DNA of 44,916 nucleotides from Phycisphaerae bacterium (GTDB lineage Bacteria; Planctomycetota; Phycisphaerae; UBA1845; PWPN01), in NCBI GenBank assembly GCA_018003015.1, contig JAGNEZ010000053.1, positions 1-44,916 on the forward strand, given 5' to 3'. Positions 33,149 through 41,295 of the stretch are shown piece after piece; the first letter of the stretch is position 1; each line of letters opens with the position of its first letter. The notes under the pieces were generated by a model. That model searched no databases and was not told the DNA's origin. It saw only the letters and a program-made list of their open reading frames with translations. Both the position numbers and the translations under genes were made by a program.

Positions 33149-34294
33149 TCAATCCAGCTGTTTGCGGAACCTGGTGAGGCTGAGGCCGAGGATGACGAGG
33201 CAACAGATCACCAGCCCGGCGATATGGGGTATGAGGTCGGTTGCGTCGGCCGCGCGGAGGATCACGCCGCGGAGGATTTCCACGAAGTAGGTTACTGGGA
33301 GGATGCAGCTGATGAGGTAGATTGGGAGGGGCATTTCCGAGCGCGGGAACATGAAGCCGGACAGCAGTACGGAGGGCATCATGATGAGGAACGCGAACTG
33401 CATGGCCTGCAGCTGGGTGGTTGCGAGGGTAGAGATCAGCAGTCCCAGTCCGAGGGCGGTGACGATGAACAAGGACGACAGGAGGATGAGCAGCGGGAGG
33501 CTTCCGTGGACAGGCACCTTGAACACGGCGTTCATACCCACGAGGATGACGAGGAGTTCGGCGAGGGCCAGGAGGGCGTAGGGGATCAGCTTGCCGAAGA
33601 GCAAGGCGGCGCGGCCGACGGGGGTCACGAAGAGCTGTTCGAGTGTTCCCTGTTCGCGTTCCTTGACGATGGAGAAGCTGGTCATGAAGACCAGGACCAG
33701 TTGCAGGATAATGGCGATCAAGCCCGGGACGAAGAAGTGTGAGCTTTCGAGGTCGGGGTTGTAGAGCAGGCGGGCGCGGGCCTCGATTGGCAAGGCCGGG
33801 CGGCCGCGGGGATCGCGTGACGGGGCGATCTGGGCCGCCTCGACCACGGCCTTGGCCTTTCCGGTGGAGAGCTGGACAACCAGGAGGCTGACTGCGTTCA
33901 AGGCCGTGCTGGCGACCTGTGAATCGCTGCCGTCGATGAGCACCTGGACCTGGGCCTGTTCGCCGCGGAGCAGCCGTTCGGAGTAGTCGGCGGGGATGAG
34001 GATTCCGGTTTTAGCTCGCCCGCTGGTCATCGCGCGTTGGAGTGTTTGCCTATCCGCGGTGTGTTCGATGACGCGAAACGTTCGCGTGTTGCACATGGCA
34101 TCGATGAGTCGGCGGCTCTCCTGCCGGCGGTCCAGATCGAAGACCGCGAGGGGGATGTTATCGATGGTGACGTTGATGGCGTAGCCGAAGAGGGTCAATT
34201 GGAGTACGGGGACGAAGAGGGCGAAGATGAGGGTGGAGCGATCGCGGCGGATGTGGGAGAATTCCTTGAGGAGGATAGCCCGGAAGCCGTTCAT
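33149..34294 (-). CDS. ABC-2 type permease (YbhS/YhhJ-like)
   Basis: Inner-membrane permease of a drug- or lipid-exporter type ABC system. The 381-residue product has one N-terminal helix (about 20-40), a periplasmic domain of about 130 residues, and five C-terminal helices from about 175, the ABC2_membrane_3 layout. SIVKEREQGTLEQLFVTPV after the second helix is a hallmark of the family. The ATG at 34294 follows GGAGGTG and overlaps the ATPase stop as ATGA; a longer frame upstream lies inside the ATPase gene. E. coli-type systems have two such permeases; only one is present here, so it may work as a homodimer. Confidence 0.92.
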   Translation of the reverse strand: MNGFRAILLKEFSHIRRDRSTLIFALFVPVLQLTLFGYAINVTIDNIPLAVFDLDRRQESRRLIDAMCNTRTFRVIEHTADRQTLQRAMTSGRAKTGILIPADYSERLLRGEQAQVQVLIDGSDSQVASTALNAVSLLVVQLSTGKAKAVVEAAQIAPSRDPRGRPALPIEARARLLYNPDLESSHFFVPGLIAIILQLVLVFMTSFSIVKEREQGTLEQLFVTPVGRAALLFGKLIPYALLALAELLVILVGMNAVFKVPVHGSLPLLILLSSLFIVTALGLGLLISTLATTQLQAMQFAFLIMMPSVLLSGFMFPRSEMPLPIYLISCILPVTYFVEILRGVILRAADATDLIPHIAGLVICCLVILGLSLTRFRKQLD

Positions 34295-35241
34295 GAGGCA
34301 CCTCCCGCCGCCCGCTGACGGCTGAGGAGGACGAACACGTCTTCCAGGGTGGGTCCGATGGGGCGGAAGGTAGCCGCCGAATCGCCTGGGGCGATGTGAG
34401 CCAGGAGGTTCTGGGGGGGGAGGGTTTCCTGGACCAGGACGTGCAAGGCGGTTCCGAACAGGGTGGCGTCGCGGACGGCGGGCAGTTCCCGGCACCGGGC
34501 CAAGGCGGCGGGCGGATTGGCGCAGACGACCTCGAATCGCCGGGTACCGGCGGGCATGACCGCGGGCAGGGCCTTGAGGTCGTCGGGTTCGCCCAGGGCG
34601 ATGAGTTGTGACAGGTGGATGTATCCGACGTGGGTACAGCGTTCGGCCTCGTCCATGTAGTGGGTGGTCACGAGCATGGTGACGCCCTGATGAGCCAAGG
34701 TGAAGAGCAGATCCCAGAGATCCCGGCGGGCGACCGGATCGATGCCGGCGGTGGGCTCATCGAGGAAGAGCATTTCTGGTTCGTGGATCACGGCGCAGGC
34801 CAGGGCCAGGCGTTGTTTCCAGCCTCCGGAGAGATGTCCGGCGAGGCGGTCGGCGTACGCGCCCAGGCCGGTCAGTTCCATGACGCGTTGTTCTCGTTCG
34901 CGTTGACGGGTGGCGTTCAGGCCGTAGATCATGCCGTAGAATCGGAGGTTTTCGGTCACGCTGAGGTCGGCGTAGAGGCTGAATTTCTGGGACATGTAGC
35001 CGATCCGCCGCTTGATGGCCTCGGGGTTGCGGCGGATGTCGATGCCCAGCACTCGGCCCTGTCCGTCGCTGGGTCGGAGGACGCCGCAGAGCATGCGGAT
35101 CAAGGTGGATTTGCCTGATCCGTTGGGGCCGAGCAGGCCGAAGATGCTGGCTCGTGGCACCTCGAAGCTCACCTCGCGGACGGCCACGAAGCTGCCGAAC
35201 CGGCGGGTCAACCTGGTGGTGTGGATGACTGCCTGGTTCAT
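34291..35241 (-). CDS. ABC exporter ATP-binding protein (YbhF/DrrA-like)
   Basis: The 316-residue ATPase has Walker A GPNGSGKST, the Q-loop in IGYMSQKFSLYADLSV, the signature LSGGWKQRLALACAVIHEP, Walker B MLFLDEPTAGIDP and the switch motif VTTHYMDEAERC. These are features of the DrrA/YbhF class that powers ABC-2 exporters. The C-terminal 75 residues form the small regulatory domain often found in this class. Its stop overlaps the permease start and its ATG overlaps the stop of the HlyD gene, so all three are translationally coupled. Confidence 0.94.
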   Translation of the reverse strand: MNQAVIHTTRLTRRFGSFVAVREVSFEVPRASIFGLLGPNGSGKSTLIRMLCGVLRPSDGQGRVLGIDIRRNPEAIKRRIGYMSQKFSLYADLSVTENLRFYGMIYGLNATRQREREQRVMELTGLGAYADRLAGHLSGGWKQRLALACAVIHEPEMLFLDEPTAGIDPVARRDLWDLLFTLAHQGVTMLVTTHYMDEAERCTHVGYIHLSQLIALGEPDDLKALPAVMPAGTRRFEVVCANPPAALARCRELPAVRDATLFGTALHVLVQETLPPQNLLAHIAPGDSAATFRPIGPTLEDVFVLLSRQRAAGGAS

Positions 35242-36374
35242 GGATTGGCGGCCTCTCCCAGCAGGACGTCAGCGGCCATCCCGACGCGGAGCCGGTCCGA
35301 GCCTTGGTCGAGGTACACCTTGATCCGGAACACCTGCTTGCTACGTTCCTCTGGGGTCTGGACATTTCGGGGGGTGAATTCGGCTTCCTGGGCGAGGAAG
35401 GTGAGGCGTCCCTGGAATTGCTCGGTTGGGAAGCTATCCACCCGGATGGGCACTTTCTGTCCGAGTCGGACCTGTCCGAGGCGGGATTCTGGGAGATAAG
35501 CTCGGACCCAGAGGCTGGTGGTATCGAGCAGTGAGACGGCGGGTGCGTTGATGGCGACCAGATCGCCGGGATGGAGATCGATGGCCTCGACCGAGCAATC
35601 GCAGGGTGCGATGACCACGAGTTCCTTGAATCGCACTTGGATCGCCGCCACTCTGGCTTGGGCGGCCATGACCTGGGCGGCGGCCTTGGCGAGGTCTTCG
35701 GTCCGGAATCCGGCCTCCAGGAGTTTCATGGCCTGCTCGGCCTCGGCCAAAGCGGCCTTGGCCTCGGCCAGATCCTCCTTTCGGGAGCCTTCCTCGAGGA
35801 GGGCGAGCTTGAGTTGGGCTGCGGCGGTATCCGCCTTTGCCGCCTTGAGCTGGCGGATGGCCAGGTCGAGTTCGATTTTGGGTGCGGTGCCCTGTTTACG
35901 GAGTGATTCGACGCGTTCGTGCTCTGATTCGGCCAGTTCGAGGCCGGCCTTGGCCCGGTTGAGTTCTTCCCGGGCGATCTCGATCTCCCGAGGGCGGGGG
36001 CCGGCCAGCAGTTTCTCGTGGATCGCGTTCATCCGGTTGAATTTGGCCCGAGCCTGTTCGATCTCCTGGGGGCGATTGCCGGCCTTGAGGCGGGCGTGAT
36101 CGGCCTGGCTGGCGGCCAGTTCGGCTTCGGCCTGTTTGAGTTGCTCCTGAAGATCGAACGGATCGATCCGGAACAAGGGGGTTCCGGCCTTGACTTGCTG
36201 GCCCTCGACGACGCTGACCTCGGCGACCCGTCCGCCGACGCGGGAGCCGACGCGGATCAGATCGGCTTCCACGAAGCCGGAGACGACGAGGGCCTGTGGT
36301 TTGTGTTGCTGCCAATACAACCAGCCGAGGACGCCGAGGCCGGCCAGGACGGCAAGTCCGAGCACCTTACGCAT
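35238..36374 (-). CDS. HlyD-family membrane fusion protein (YbhG-like)
   Basis: The 378-residue periplasmic adaptor has an N-terminal anchor (residues 5-20), a lipoyl-like half (VGGRVAEVSVVEGQQVKAGTPLFRI), a very long coiled coil (about 75-235) and a second half ending in VRAYLPESRLGQVRLGQKVPIRVD. The coiled coil contains four internal repeats that begin with an LxxGxRxxE/D-like turn: LKAGNRPQEIE, LLAGPRPREIE, LLEEGSRKEDL and LLEAGFRTEDL. It is the first gene of the three-gene exporter operon. The 227-base region upstream is shared with the divergent response regulator, which is the obvious candidate to control it. Confidence 0.92.
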   Translation of the reverse strand: MRKVLGLAVLAGLGVLGWLYWQQHKPQALVVSGFVEADLIRVGSRVGGRVAEVSVVEGQQVKAGTPLFRIDPFDLQEQLKQAEAELAASQADHARLKAGNRPQEIEQARAKFNRMNAIHEKLLAGPRPREIEIAREELNRAKAGLELAESEHERVESLRKQGTAPKIELDLAIRQLKAAKADTAAAQLKLALLEEGSRKEDLAEAKAALAEAEQAMKLLEAGFRTEDLAKAAAQVMAAQARVAAIQVRFKELVVIAPCDCSVEAIDLHPGDLVAINAPAVSLLDTTSLWVRAYLPESRLGQVRLGQKVPIRVDSFPTEQFQGRLTFLAQEAEFTPRNVQTPEERSKQVFRIKVYLDQGSDRLRVGMAADVLLGEAANP

Positions 36375-36457
36375 GAGGATTCACCTCCGAAGGAGCTTGC
36401 CCATCTTAGCGTGTGGTCTTTCGTTTGTAACGAGGTGAATGAGACGCAAAATTCCCG

Positions 36458-36485
36458 TTGCAATTAATCCCGCGGCTGATAAACT
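36458..36485 (+). promoter_or_regulatory. Promoter candidate for the response regulator
   Basis: TTGCAA (36458-36463), a 16-bp spacer and TAAACT (36480-36485), four matches of six each, lie in an AT-richer patch about 115 bases before the ATG at 36602. No sigma-54-type GG/GC box was noticed. Confidence 0.3.
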
Positions 36486-36601
36486 GTGGGCCGCGGTCCG
36501 ATAGTGTCGGCCTTGCAGGGTCTTGCGGCCGTTGTGGCGAACGCGAGCCAAGGGAGTGGCGGGAAGCAGTTTCACCACCACACGTCAAGAGGATTGCGGG
36601 C

Positions 36602-37945
36602 ATGAGCGAGAACACCAAGGGCGTCGTGCTTGTCGTCGATGACGAGCCACTGAAGAGAATCACGTTACAGATTGAGCTTTCGCAAGCGGGTTATACGGTC
36701 CTGGATGCCACCGATGCCGAGTCTGCGCTCAGGCAGCTGCAGGCCCGGCCGGTGGACGTGGTGGTCACCGATGTTCGGATGCCCCAGATGGACGGGCTGC
36801 AGTTTCTGGAGCAGATCAAGGTGCACTGGCCGCACACCCACGTGATCCTGATGACCGCTTACGGGACAGTTGATGCAGCAGTCACGGCGATCAAGCGTGG
36901 TGCCCAGGACTACCTGACGAAGCCATTTGCCACGGAGGTGCTGATCCGCAAGCTGGATGGTCTGCGGGCGGCCGGGGTTCTGGGCGGGGCGGCGGGAGCC
37001 CAGCCGGCGGGTGGGGAGCAGGCTGGCCCGCTGGTCGGGTACAGTTACGCGGGGGCCCAACTTTGTCGGCAGGTGCGTGAGCTGACTGGCAACGACTGTG
37101 CCGTCCTGCTACAAGGTGAGACCGGGACCGGCAAGGGTCTGGTCGCGCGGACGATCCATCAGCTCAGCCGTGGTGGCCAGAAGCCGTTTTTGGTGCTGGA
37201 CTGCGATCTGTGTCCGGCGCCCAAGCTGGAGATGGATCTGCCCGCCAAGTTCGAGGAAGCTGCGGGGGGGACCTTGTTTCTTCAGAACGTAGACACGCTG
37301 CCCTCGGAGATCCAGGGTCGGTTGCTGTATCTGCTGGACCGGATGCAGACGCCGCAGGGTGGCGGGCTCGATGTTCGGCTGATCTGCGCGACCGGCTGCG
37401 ACCTGAAGTCTCTGGTTGACTCGGGCGGATTTCGCAAGGATCTCGCCTATCGCATCTCGACCGTGACGGTGACCGTGCCACCGCTTCGCGATCGCCGCGA
37501 GGACATCGTGCCGCTGTCTGAGGCGTATCTACGGAACAGGGCCCAACGGACCGGCGGGCAGACGCTGCGTCTTGCCTCGCAGGCGACGGAGGCCATGCTC
37601 GCCTATCATTGGCCGGGCAACATTCGCGAGTTGGAGCATGTTCTTGAACGGGCCGCGGCCCTGACCAGCGGGGGCCAGATCGAGCTTCGGGACGTTCTCC
37701 TCCCCGAGGAGTCTACCCGCTTGACCTCGACCAGCGCGGCCGCCGACGCGGTTCGCCCGCCGGCGCTGACCGAGACAATCGCCGACATTGAACGGACGCT
37801 GATCGATTCCGCGCTTCAGCGGGCCGCCGGCAACCAAGCCCGGGCCGCTCAGATTCTCGGCATTCCCCGCACCACCCTGCGTGACAAGATGACCAAGTAC
37901 GGCATGGTTGGCACTTCGCAGGGCAAGAGCGACATCGAGACCTGA
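36602..37945 (+). CDS. NtrC-type response regulator with a degenerate AAA+ domain
   Basis: The 447-residue product has an intact receiver (1-120): Asp13, Asp14, phosphoacceptor Asp57, Thr85 and Lys107. The AAA+ domain (about 145-370) has a good Walker A, GETGTGK (172-178), and an arginine-finger region FRKDLAYRIS (277-286). The GAFTGA loop that contacts sigma-54 is missing, with PKLEMDLPAKFEEAAGGT running straight through. Walker B reads TLFLQN (Gln228, Asn229) instead of TLFLDE. A Fis-type helix-turn-helix ends the protein (about 395-435, QARAAQILGIPRTTLRDKM). It should bind DNA and respond to phosphorylation but probably cannot remodel sigma-54 promoters. AGAGGA precedes the ATG. No histidine kinase is nearby. 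Confidence 0.9.
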   Translation: MSENTKGVVLVVDDEPLKRITLQIELSQAGYTVLDATDAESALRQLQARPVDVVVTDVRMPQMDGLQFLEQIKVHWPHTHVILMTAYGTVDAAVTAIKRGAQDYLTKPFATEVLIRKLDGLRAAGVLGGAAGAQPAGGEQAGPLVGYSYAGAQLCRQVRELTGNDCAVLLQGETGTGKGLVARTIHQLSRGGQKPFLVLDCDLCPAPKLEMDLPAKFEEAAGGTLFLQNVDTLPSEIQGRLLYLLDRMQTPQGGGLDVRLICATGCDLKSLVDSGGFRKDLAYRISTVTVTVPPLRDRREDIVPLSEAYLRNRAQRTGGQTLRLASQATEAMLAYHWPGNIRELEHVLERAAALTSGGQIELRDVLLPEESTRLTSTSAAADAVRPPALTETIADIERTLIDSALQRAAGNQARAAQILGIPRTTLRDKMTKYGMVGTSQGKSDIET

Positions 37946-37953
37946 GGCCGAGT

Positions 37954-37980
37954 CGTTCACCTACTAGGCGGGCGTGAACG
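37954..37980 (+). terminator. Hairpin after the response regulator
   Basis: CGTTCAC (37954-37960) pairs perfectly with GTGAACG (37974-37980) across 13 bases, starting 9 bases after the stop. There is no T-tract. Confidence 0.35.
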
Positions 37981-38030
37981 CGGTGGTCGTGGTGCGGGCA
38001 AAGGGGCGGATGGCGAACCGGGGCGCCAGC

Positions 38031-38108
38031 AGGCTTTGGAGCCTATCCCGTTAGGTGTGGGACTGGTAGCTTGCCGGTCAAGTGACAGGCTGGAAGCCTG
38101 CTCCACAC
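38031..38108 (+). repeat. Intergenic hairpin repeat (AGGCT/AGCCT type)
   Basis: Two hairpins follow one another: AGGCT-ttgg-AGCCT (38031-38044) and CAGGCT-gga-AGCCTG (38086-38100). The second is enclosed by GTGTGGGA (38055-38062) and TCCACAC (38102-38108). The pattern of an AGGCTGGAAGCCT core with an outer CCACAC arm recalls repeats scattered in many planctomycete and acidobacterial genomes. That comparison is from memory. Confidence 0.5.
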
Positions 38109-38116
38109 TGCTGAGG

Positions 38117-38158
38117 GAGACAGGCTCACTCCTGACAGAGACAGGGTCACTCTTGACG
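38117..38158 (+). repeat. Two tandem 21-bp repeats
   Basis: A 21-base unit beginning GAGACAGGCTCACTCCTG (38117-38137) is followed at once by a copy with three differences (38138-38158), then by the start of a third (GAGAGAGGC). They lie between the hairpin repeat and the GH16 gene. No coding frame is credible in 37981-38272. Confidence 0.6.
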
Positions 38159-38272
38159 GAGAGAGGCTTCGGCCGGACATCCTGACCATGACGGCGGAGG
38201 GGAGTGGTCTGCTCCTGGGCCCGTTCAAGCCTTGATGTGATCCGTACCGTAACCCGACGAAACGAGGCGGTG

Positions 38273-40012
38273 ATGAGACCTGACCTGCTCTTAGCGGCGA
38301 TCGTTTGCGCAGTCCTCTCACCGCCGACAGTCTGGGGGCAGGTCCAGGTCGAGGCCCCAAGGAAGATGCTGGAAGACTTCGAAAACGGGCGGGACGGGTG
38401 GAACTACGTCGATGGGCGGGAGTTCCCGGGGGCGAAGGGATCGCTGGCCCTTGACACGACGGTGGCTCATGGGGGCAAAGCCTCTTTGAAGCTCGAGGCG
38501 GACTTCACCGCCGGTGGGGCTTACGTTGGGACGTACCGCGATCTCGACCGGCTCAAGGATGAGGATTTCAAGGCGATCCATCTGTGGATCAAGTCGAATC
38601 ACGTTGCCCACATTGGCGTGCGTATCGTCGACAGCACCGACCAGTGCCACCAGAAGCATGGTGGAGTCGCCCTGGCCGCGACCGCGGACTGGCAGAAGGT
38701 GGTCCTGAAGATCGCGGATGTGGTGGGTGGCGAGCACTGGGGCGGGGCCAATGACGGCAGATGGCACGGACCGGCCAAAGGGCTGGGCATCAATATCGGC
38801 AGGGACGCGGCCACCGCCCGGACGGGGGCGAGTTCGATTCACCTGGATGACATCGAGGTTGTTCCGGGGCCTGTGATGGACGGGCATCCGACCCTGCATT
38901 CGGTGGTTCCGGATCGGCCCTCCTGCCGCCCCGGCTTCGAGGTTGCGGTCCGATATCGCTGGGATGCCGAGCCTTTGGGCAGTGACCACCGTGTTTTCGT
39001 TCACCTTCTGGACGCCAAGGGGAAGATGGTGTTCCAGTCTGACCATGCGGCTCCTGAATCGACCTCGATCTGGTCCGGGCGCATCGAGTACAAGAACCGG
39101 ATTTACGTACCGATCGACAGCCCCGAGGGCGAGTATGTGATGGTAGCCGGTCTCTATCGCGGCGGAAGGCGTGTGGTCCTCAAGGCGGGGGATGGGGTCA
39201 CGGCGTTCAGAGGCGACCCCACTGCCTTCCAGGTGGGCGTACTCGAGGTTGACTCGCGGGCGCCGATTCCCCGACTGACCGGGCCCAAGTTGAATCTGGA
39301 CGGCTACGTTGTGACCTTCGAGGACGAGTTCCGGGATCTCAGCGTCTCGGCGGCCGGTCCGGGGACGCGGTGGTTTACGGCCACGAAGGAGAGTTTTGGC
39401 GACGCCCGCTTCGTGCCCCAGGCGGACGGCTTTCCATTCTCGATTGTCAAGGGTGTTCTGCCGGACAAGCCTGTCCTGCGGATTGAAGCCGCCAAGAAGG
39501 ACGGGCGCTGGTGCAGCGGCATCCTGGCCTCTGCCGACCCCAAGGGGGGCGGTTTTTCCCAGAAGTTCGGCTACTTCGAGATGCGGGCCAAGTTCCCCGC
39601 GAGCCCGGGCATGTGGCCGGCGTTCTGGCTGCTGGGTCAGCCTTCGCTGACCGACCGGTCGAGGACCAACCCCGAGATTGACGTAGTGGAGTGGTACGGT
39701 GCACTCCCGAACCTGGTTATGTCCACCATGCATCTCTGGCGGCCGAACGGCAAGCATACGGCCGTCGGGGACCACATCAACGTGCCGGGCTTGACGGAGG
39801 AGTTTCATCGCTACGGGGTACTGATCGACGAGGACAACGTGACCTACTACTTTGATGGCATCCGGACCCAGCAGCAGAAGACGCCGGAGGAAGCGAAGGT
39901 TCCGCTGTACATGCTGGTTAACCTGGCCATGGGCAGCGGATGGCCGATCGACAAGGCGGTGAGCCCCTCGTACCTGTACGTGGACTATGTCCGGGCCTAT
40001 GCCAAGAGATGA
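38273..40012 (+). CDS. Secreted GH16 glycosidase with N-terminal accessory domains
   Basis: GH16 enzymes cleave beta-glucans and galactans such as laminarin, agar or carrageenan. The 579-residue product has a signal peptide (5-22), a carbohydrate-binding-like beta-sandwich (about 33-198), an Ig-like beta domain (about 205-328) and a GH16 domain (about 335-578). The catalytic motif is EIDVVE with nucleophile Glu468, Asp470 and acid/base Glu473. WPAFWLLG upstream of it and the ending LYVDYVRAYAK are also typical. All catalytic residues are present. The ATG at 38273 is preceded by GAGGCGG; GTG at 38270 is also possible. The substrate is unknown. Confidence 0.9.
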   Translation: MRPDLLLAAIVCAVLSPPTVWGQVQVEAPRKMLEDFENGRDGWNYVDGREFPGAKGSLALDTTVAHGGKASLKLEADFTAGGAYVGTYRDLDRLKDEDFKAIHLWIKSNHVAHIGVRIVDSTDQCHQKHGGVALAATADWQKVVLKIADVVGGEHWGGANDGRWHGPAKGLGINIGRDAATARTGASSIHLDDIEVVPGPVMDGHPTLHSVVPDRPSCRPGFEVAVRYRWDAEPLGSDHRVFVHLLDAKGKMVFQSDHAAPESTSIWSGRIEYKNRIYVPIDSPEGEYVMVAGLYRGGRRVVLKAGDGVTAFRGDPTAFQVGVLEVDSRAPIPRLTGPKLNLDGYVVTFEDEFRDLSVSAAGPGTRWFTATKESFGDARFVPQADGFPFSIVKGVLPDKPVLRIEAAKKDGRWCSGILASADPKGGGFSQKFGYFEMRAKFPASPGMWPAFWLLGQPSLTDRSRTNPEIDVVEWYGALPNLVMSTMHLWRPNGKHTAVGDHINVPGLTEEFHRYGVLIDEDNVTYYFDGIRTQQQKTPEEAKVPLYMLVNLAMGSGWPIDKAVSPSYLYVDYVRAYAKR

Positions 40013-40279
40013 ACTCGTTGGGGAAACGGGTGGGACCGCACCCGTCTGGTGGCGTGAGGGTCTGGTCTTGCTTTGGTGAACTGGGCGTTATGCGGTCGTC
40101 GATGGGCGTGGGAGTGGGCTTTCTGGGGCGGTGCCGCTTCGGTTAGACTATGCCGTCGTTCGGCTTCCGGGGATTGACGGCCGCCAGCCGAGGGCTGATG
40201 GCCGGATGCCGGCGTTGGGGTGCCGACGTTCGCTCCTGGGCGAGAACCGGCAGCTGATTGCTTGTTTGGAGTCCACACT

Positions 40280-41290
40280 GTGTCGCAGAGTCTCCCTGTC
40301 GCGGTCATTGGCACCGGTCACATGGGCCGCCATCACGTGCGTATTTACCACGAGCTCGCCGAAGCGGAGCTGGTGGGAATCGTGGACCTGGACGAGGCCC
40401 GTGCGGGGGAGTTGGCCGCGAAGTTCAAGACCAAGGCCTACGCCTCGATTACGCCGCTGCTTGGCAAGGTGAAGGCGGTGAGTGTGGCCGTTCCCACGGT
40501 TGCGCACCTGGCCGTTGCCCGGCCTTTTCTGGAGGCGGGTGTGGCCGTGCTGATCGAGAAGCCGCTGGCCCAGGACACGGCGACGGCGGGCGAACTGCTC
40601 GAGACCGGCCGGCGGCATGGAACGTTATTGCAGGTCGGGCACACCGAGCGGTTCAATCCCGTGGTTCGGGCGATGAGGAGCATGCAGGTCTCGCCGCAGT
40701 TCATCGAGACTCATCGCATCAGCCCGTTCACTTTTCGCTCGGCGGACATTGGCGTGGTCATGGACATGATGATCCACGATATTGACATTGTGCTCTCGCT
40801 GGTGAAGGCGAATCCGGCTCGAGTAGAGGCGGTGGGGGTGAGCGTGCTTGGCCGGCACGAGGACATTGCCAACGCCCGGGTGATCTTTGAAGGCGGGTGC
40901 GTAGCCAATCTGACCGCTTCGCGTCTGGCTCTGAAGACCGAGCGAAAGATCCGGGTATTCAGCCAGGAGGCCTATCTGTCGCTGGACTATCAGAAGAAGA
41001 GCGGTATCGCGATCAAGAAGGACGCGAACCTGGACCTGCTGAAGTTTGCCCGCGAGCACAAGGCCGAGGATCTCTCGCAGCTGGCCGGCAGCGACTTCGG
41101 CTCGATGGTCAAGGTTGAGCCGCTGGTGGTGGATGATGTCGAGCCGCTGCGAGCGGAACTGCAGTCGTTTCTGCATTCGGTTCGCACGGGTGAGAGGCCG
41201 GCGGTGACGGCCGAGGAAGGCGCCGCGGCGGTGGATCTGGCCGAGCGGATCACGATGGCGGTCAAGGAGCACGACTGGCAGATCAAATAG
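40280..41290 (+). CDS. Gfo/Idh/MocA-family oxidoreductase
   Basis: NAD(P)-dependent dehydrogenase for sugars or sugar nucleotides. The 336-residue product starts with the Rossmann motif VAVIGTGHMGRHHVR, has the EKPLA motif (about residue 90), the line GHTERFNPVVRA typical of the subgroup often found near lipid A genes, and MDMMIHDIDIVL with the catalytic-type histidine. The start used is GTG at 40280 with GGAG about 10 bases upstream; the frame extends 20 codons further up to an ATG without a clear site. A role in making an amino- or keto-sugar for the envelope would fit the nearby lpt genes, but this is inference. Confidence 0.88.
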   Translation: MSQSLPVAVIGTGHMGRHHVRIYHELAEAELVGIVDLDEARAGELAAKFKTKAYASITPLLGKVKAVSVAVPTVAHLAVARPFLEAGVAVLIEKPLAQDTATAGELLETGRRHGTLLQVGHTERFNPVVRAMRSMQVSPQFIETHRISPFTFRSADIGVVMDMMIHDIDIVLSLVKANPARVEAVGVSVLGRHEDIANARVIFEGGCVANLTASRLALKTERKIRVFSQEAYLSLDYQKKSGIAIKKDANLDLLKFAREHKAEDLSQLAGSDFGSMVKVEPLVVDDVEPLRAELQSFLHSVRTGERPAVTAEEGAAAVDLAERITMAVKEHDWQIK

Positions 41291-41295
41291 GCTGG

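Noticed and set aside
38117-38158. CRISPR-like interpretation of the 21-bp tandem repeats
   Set aside because: The units are directly adjacent with no spacers, too few, and no cas genes are present.
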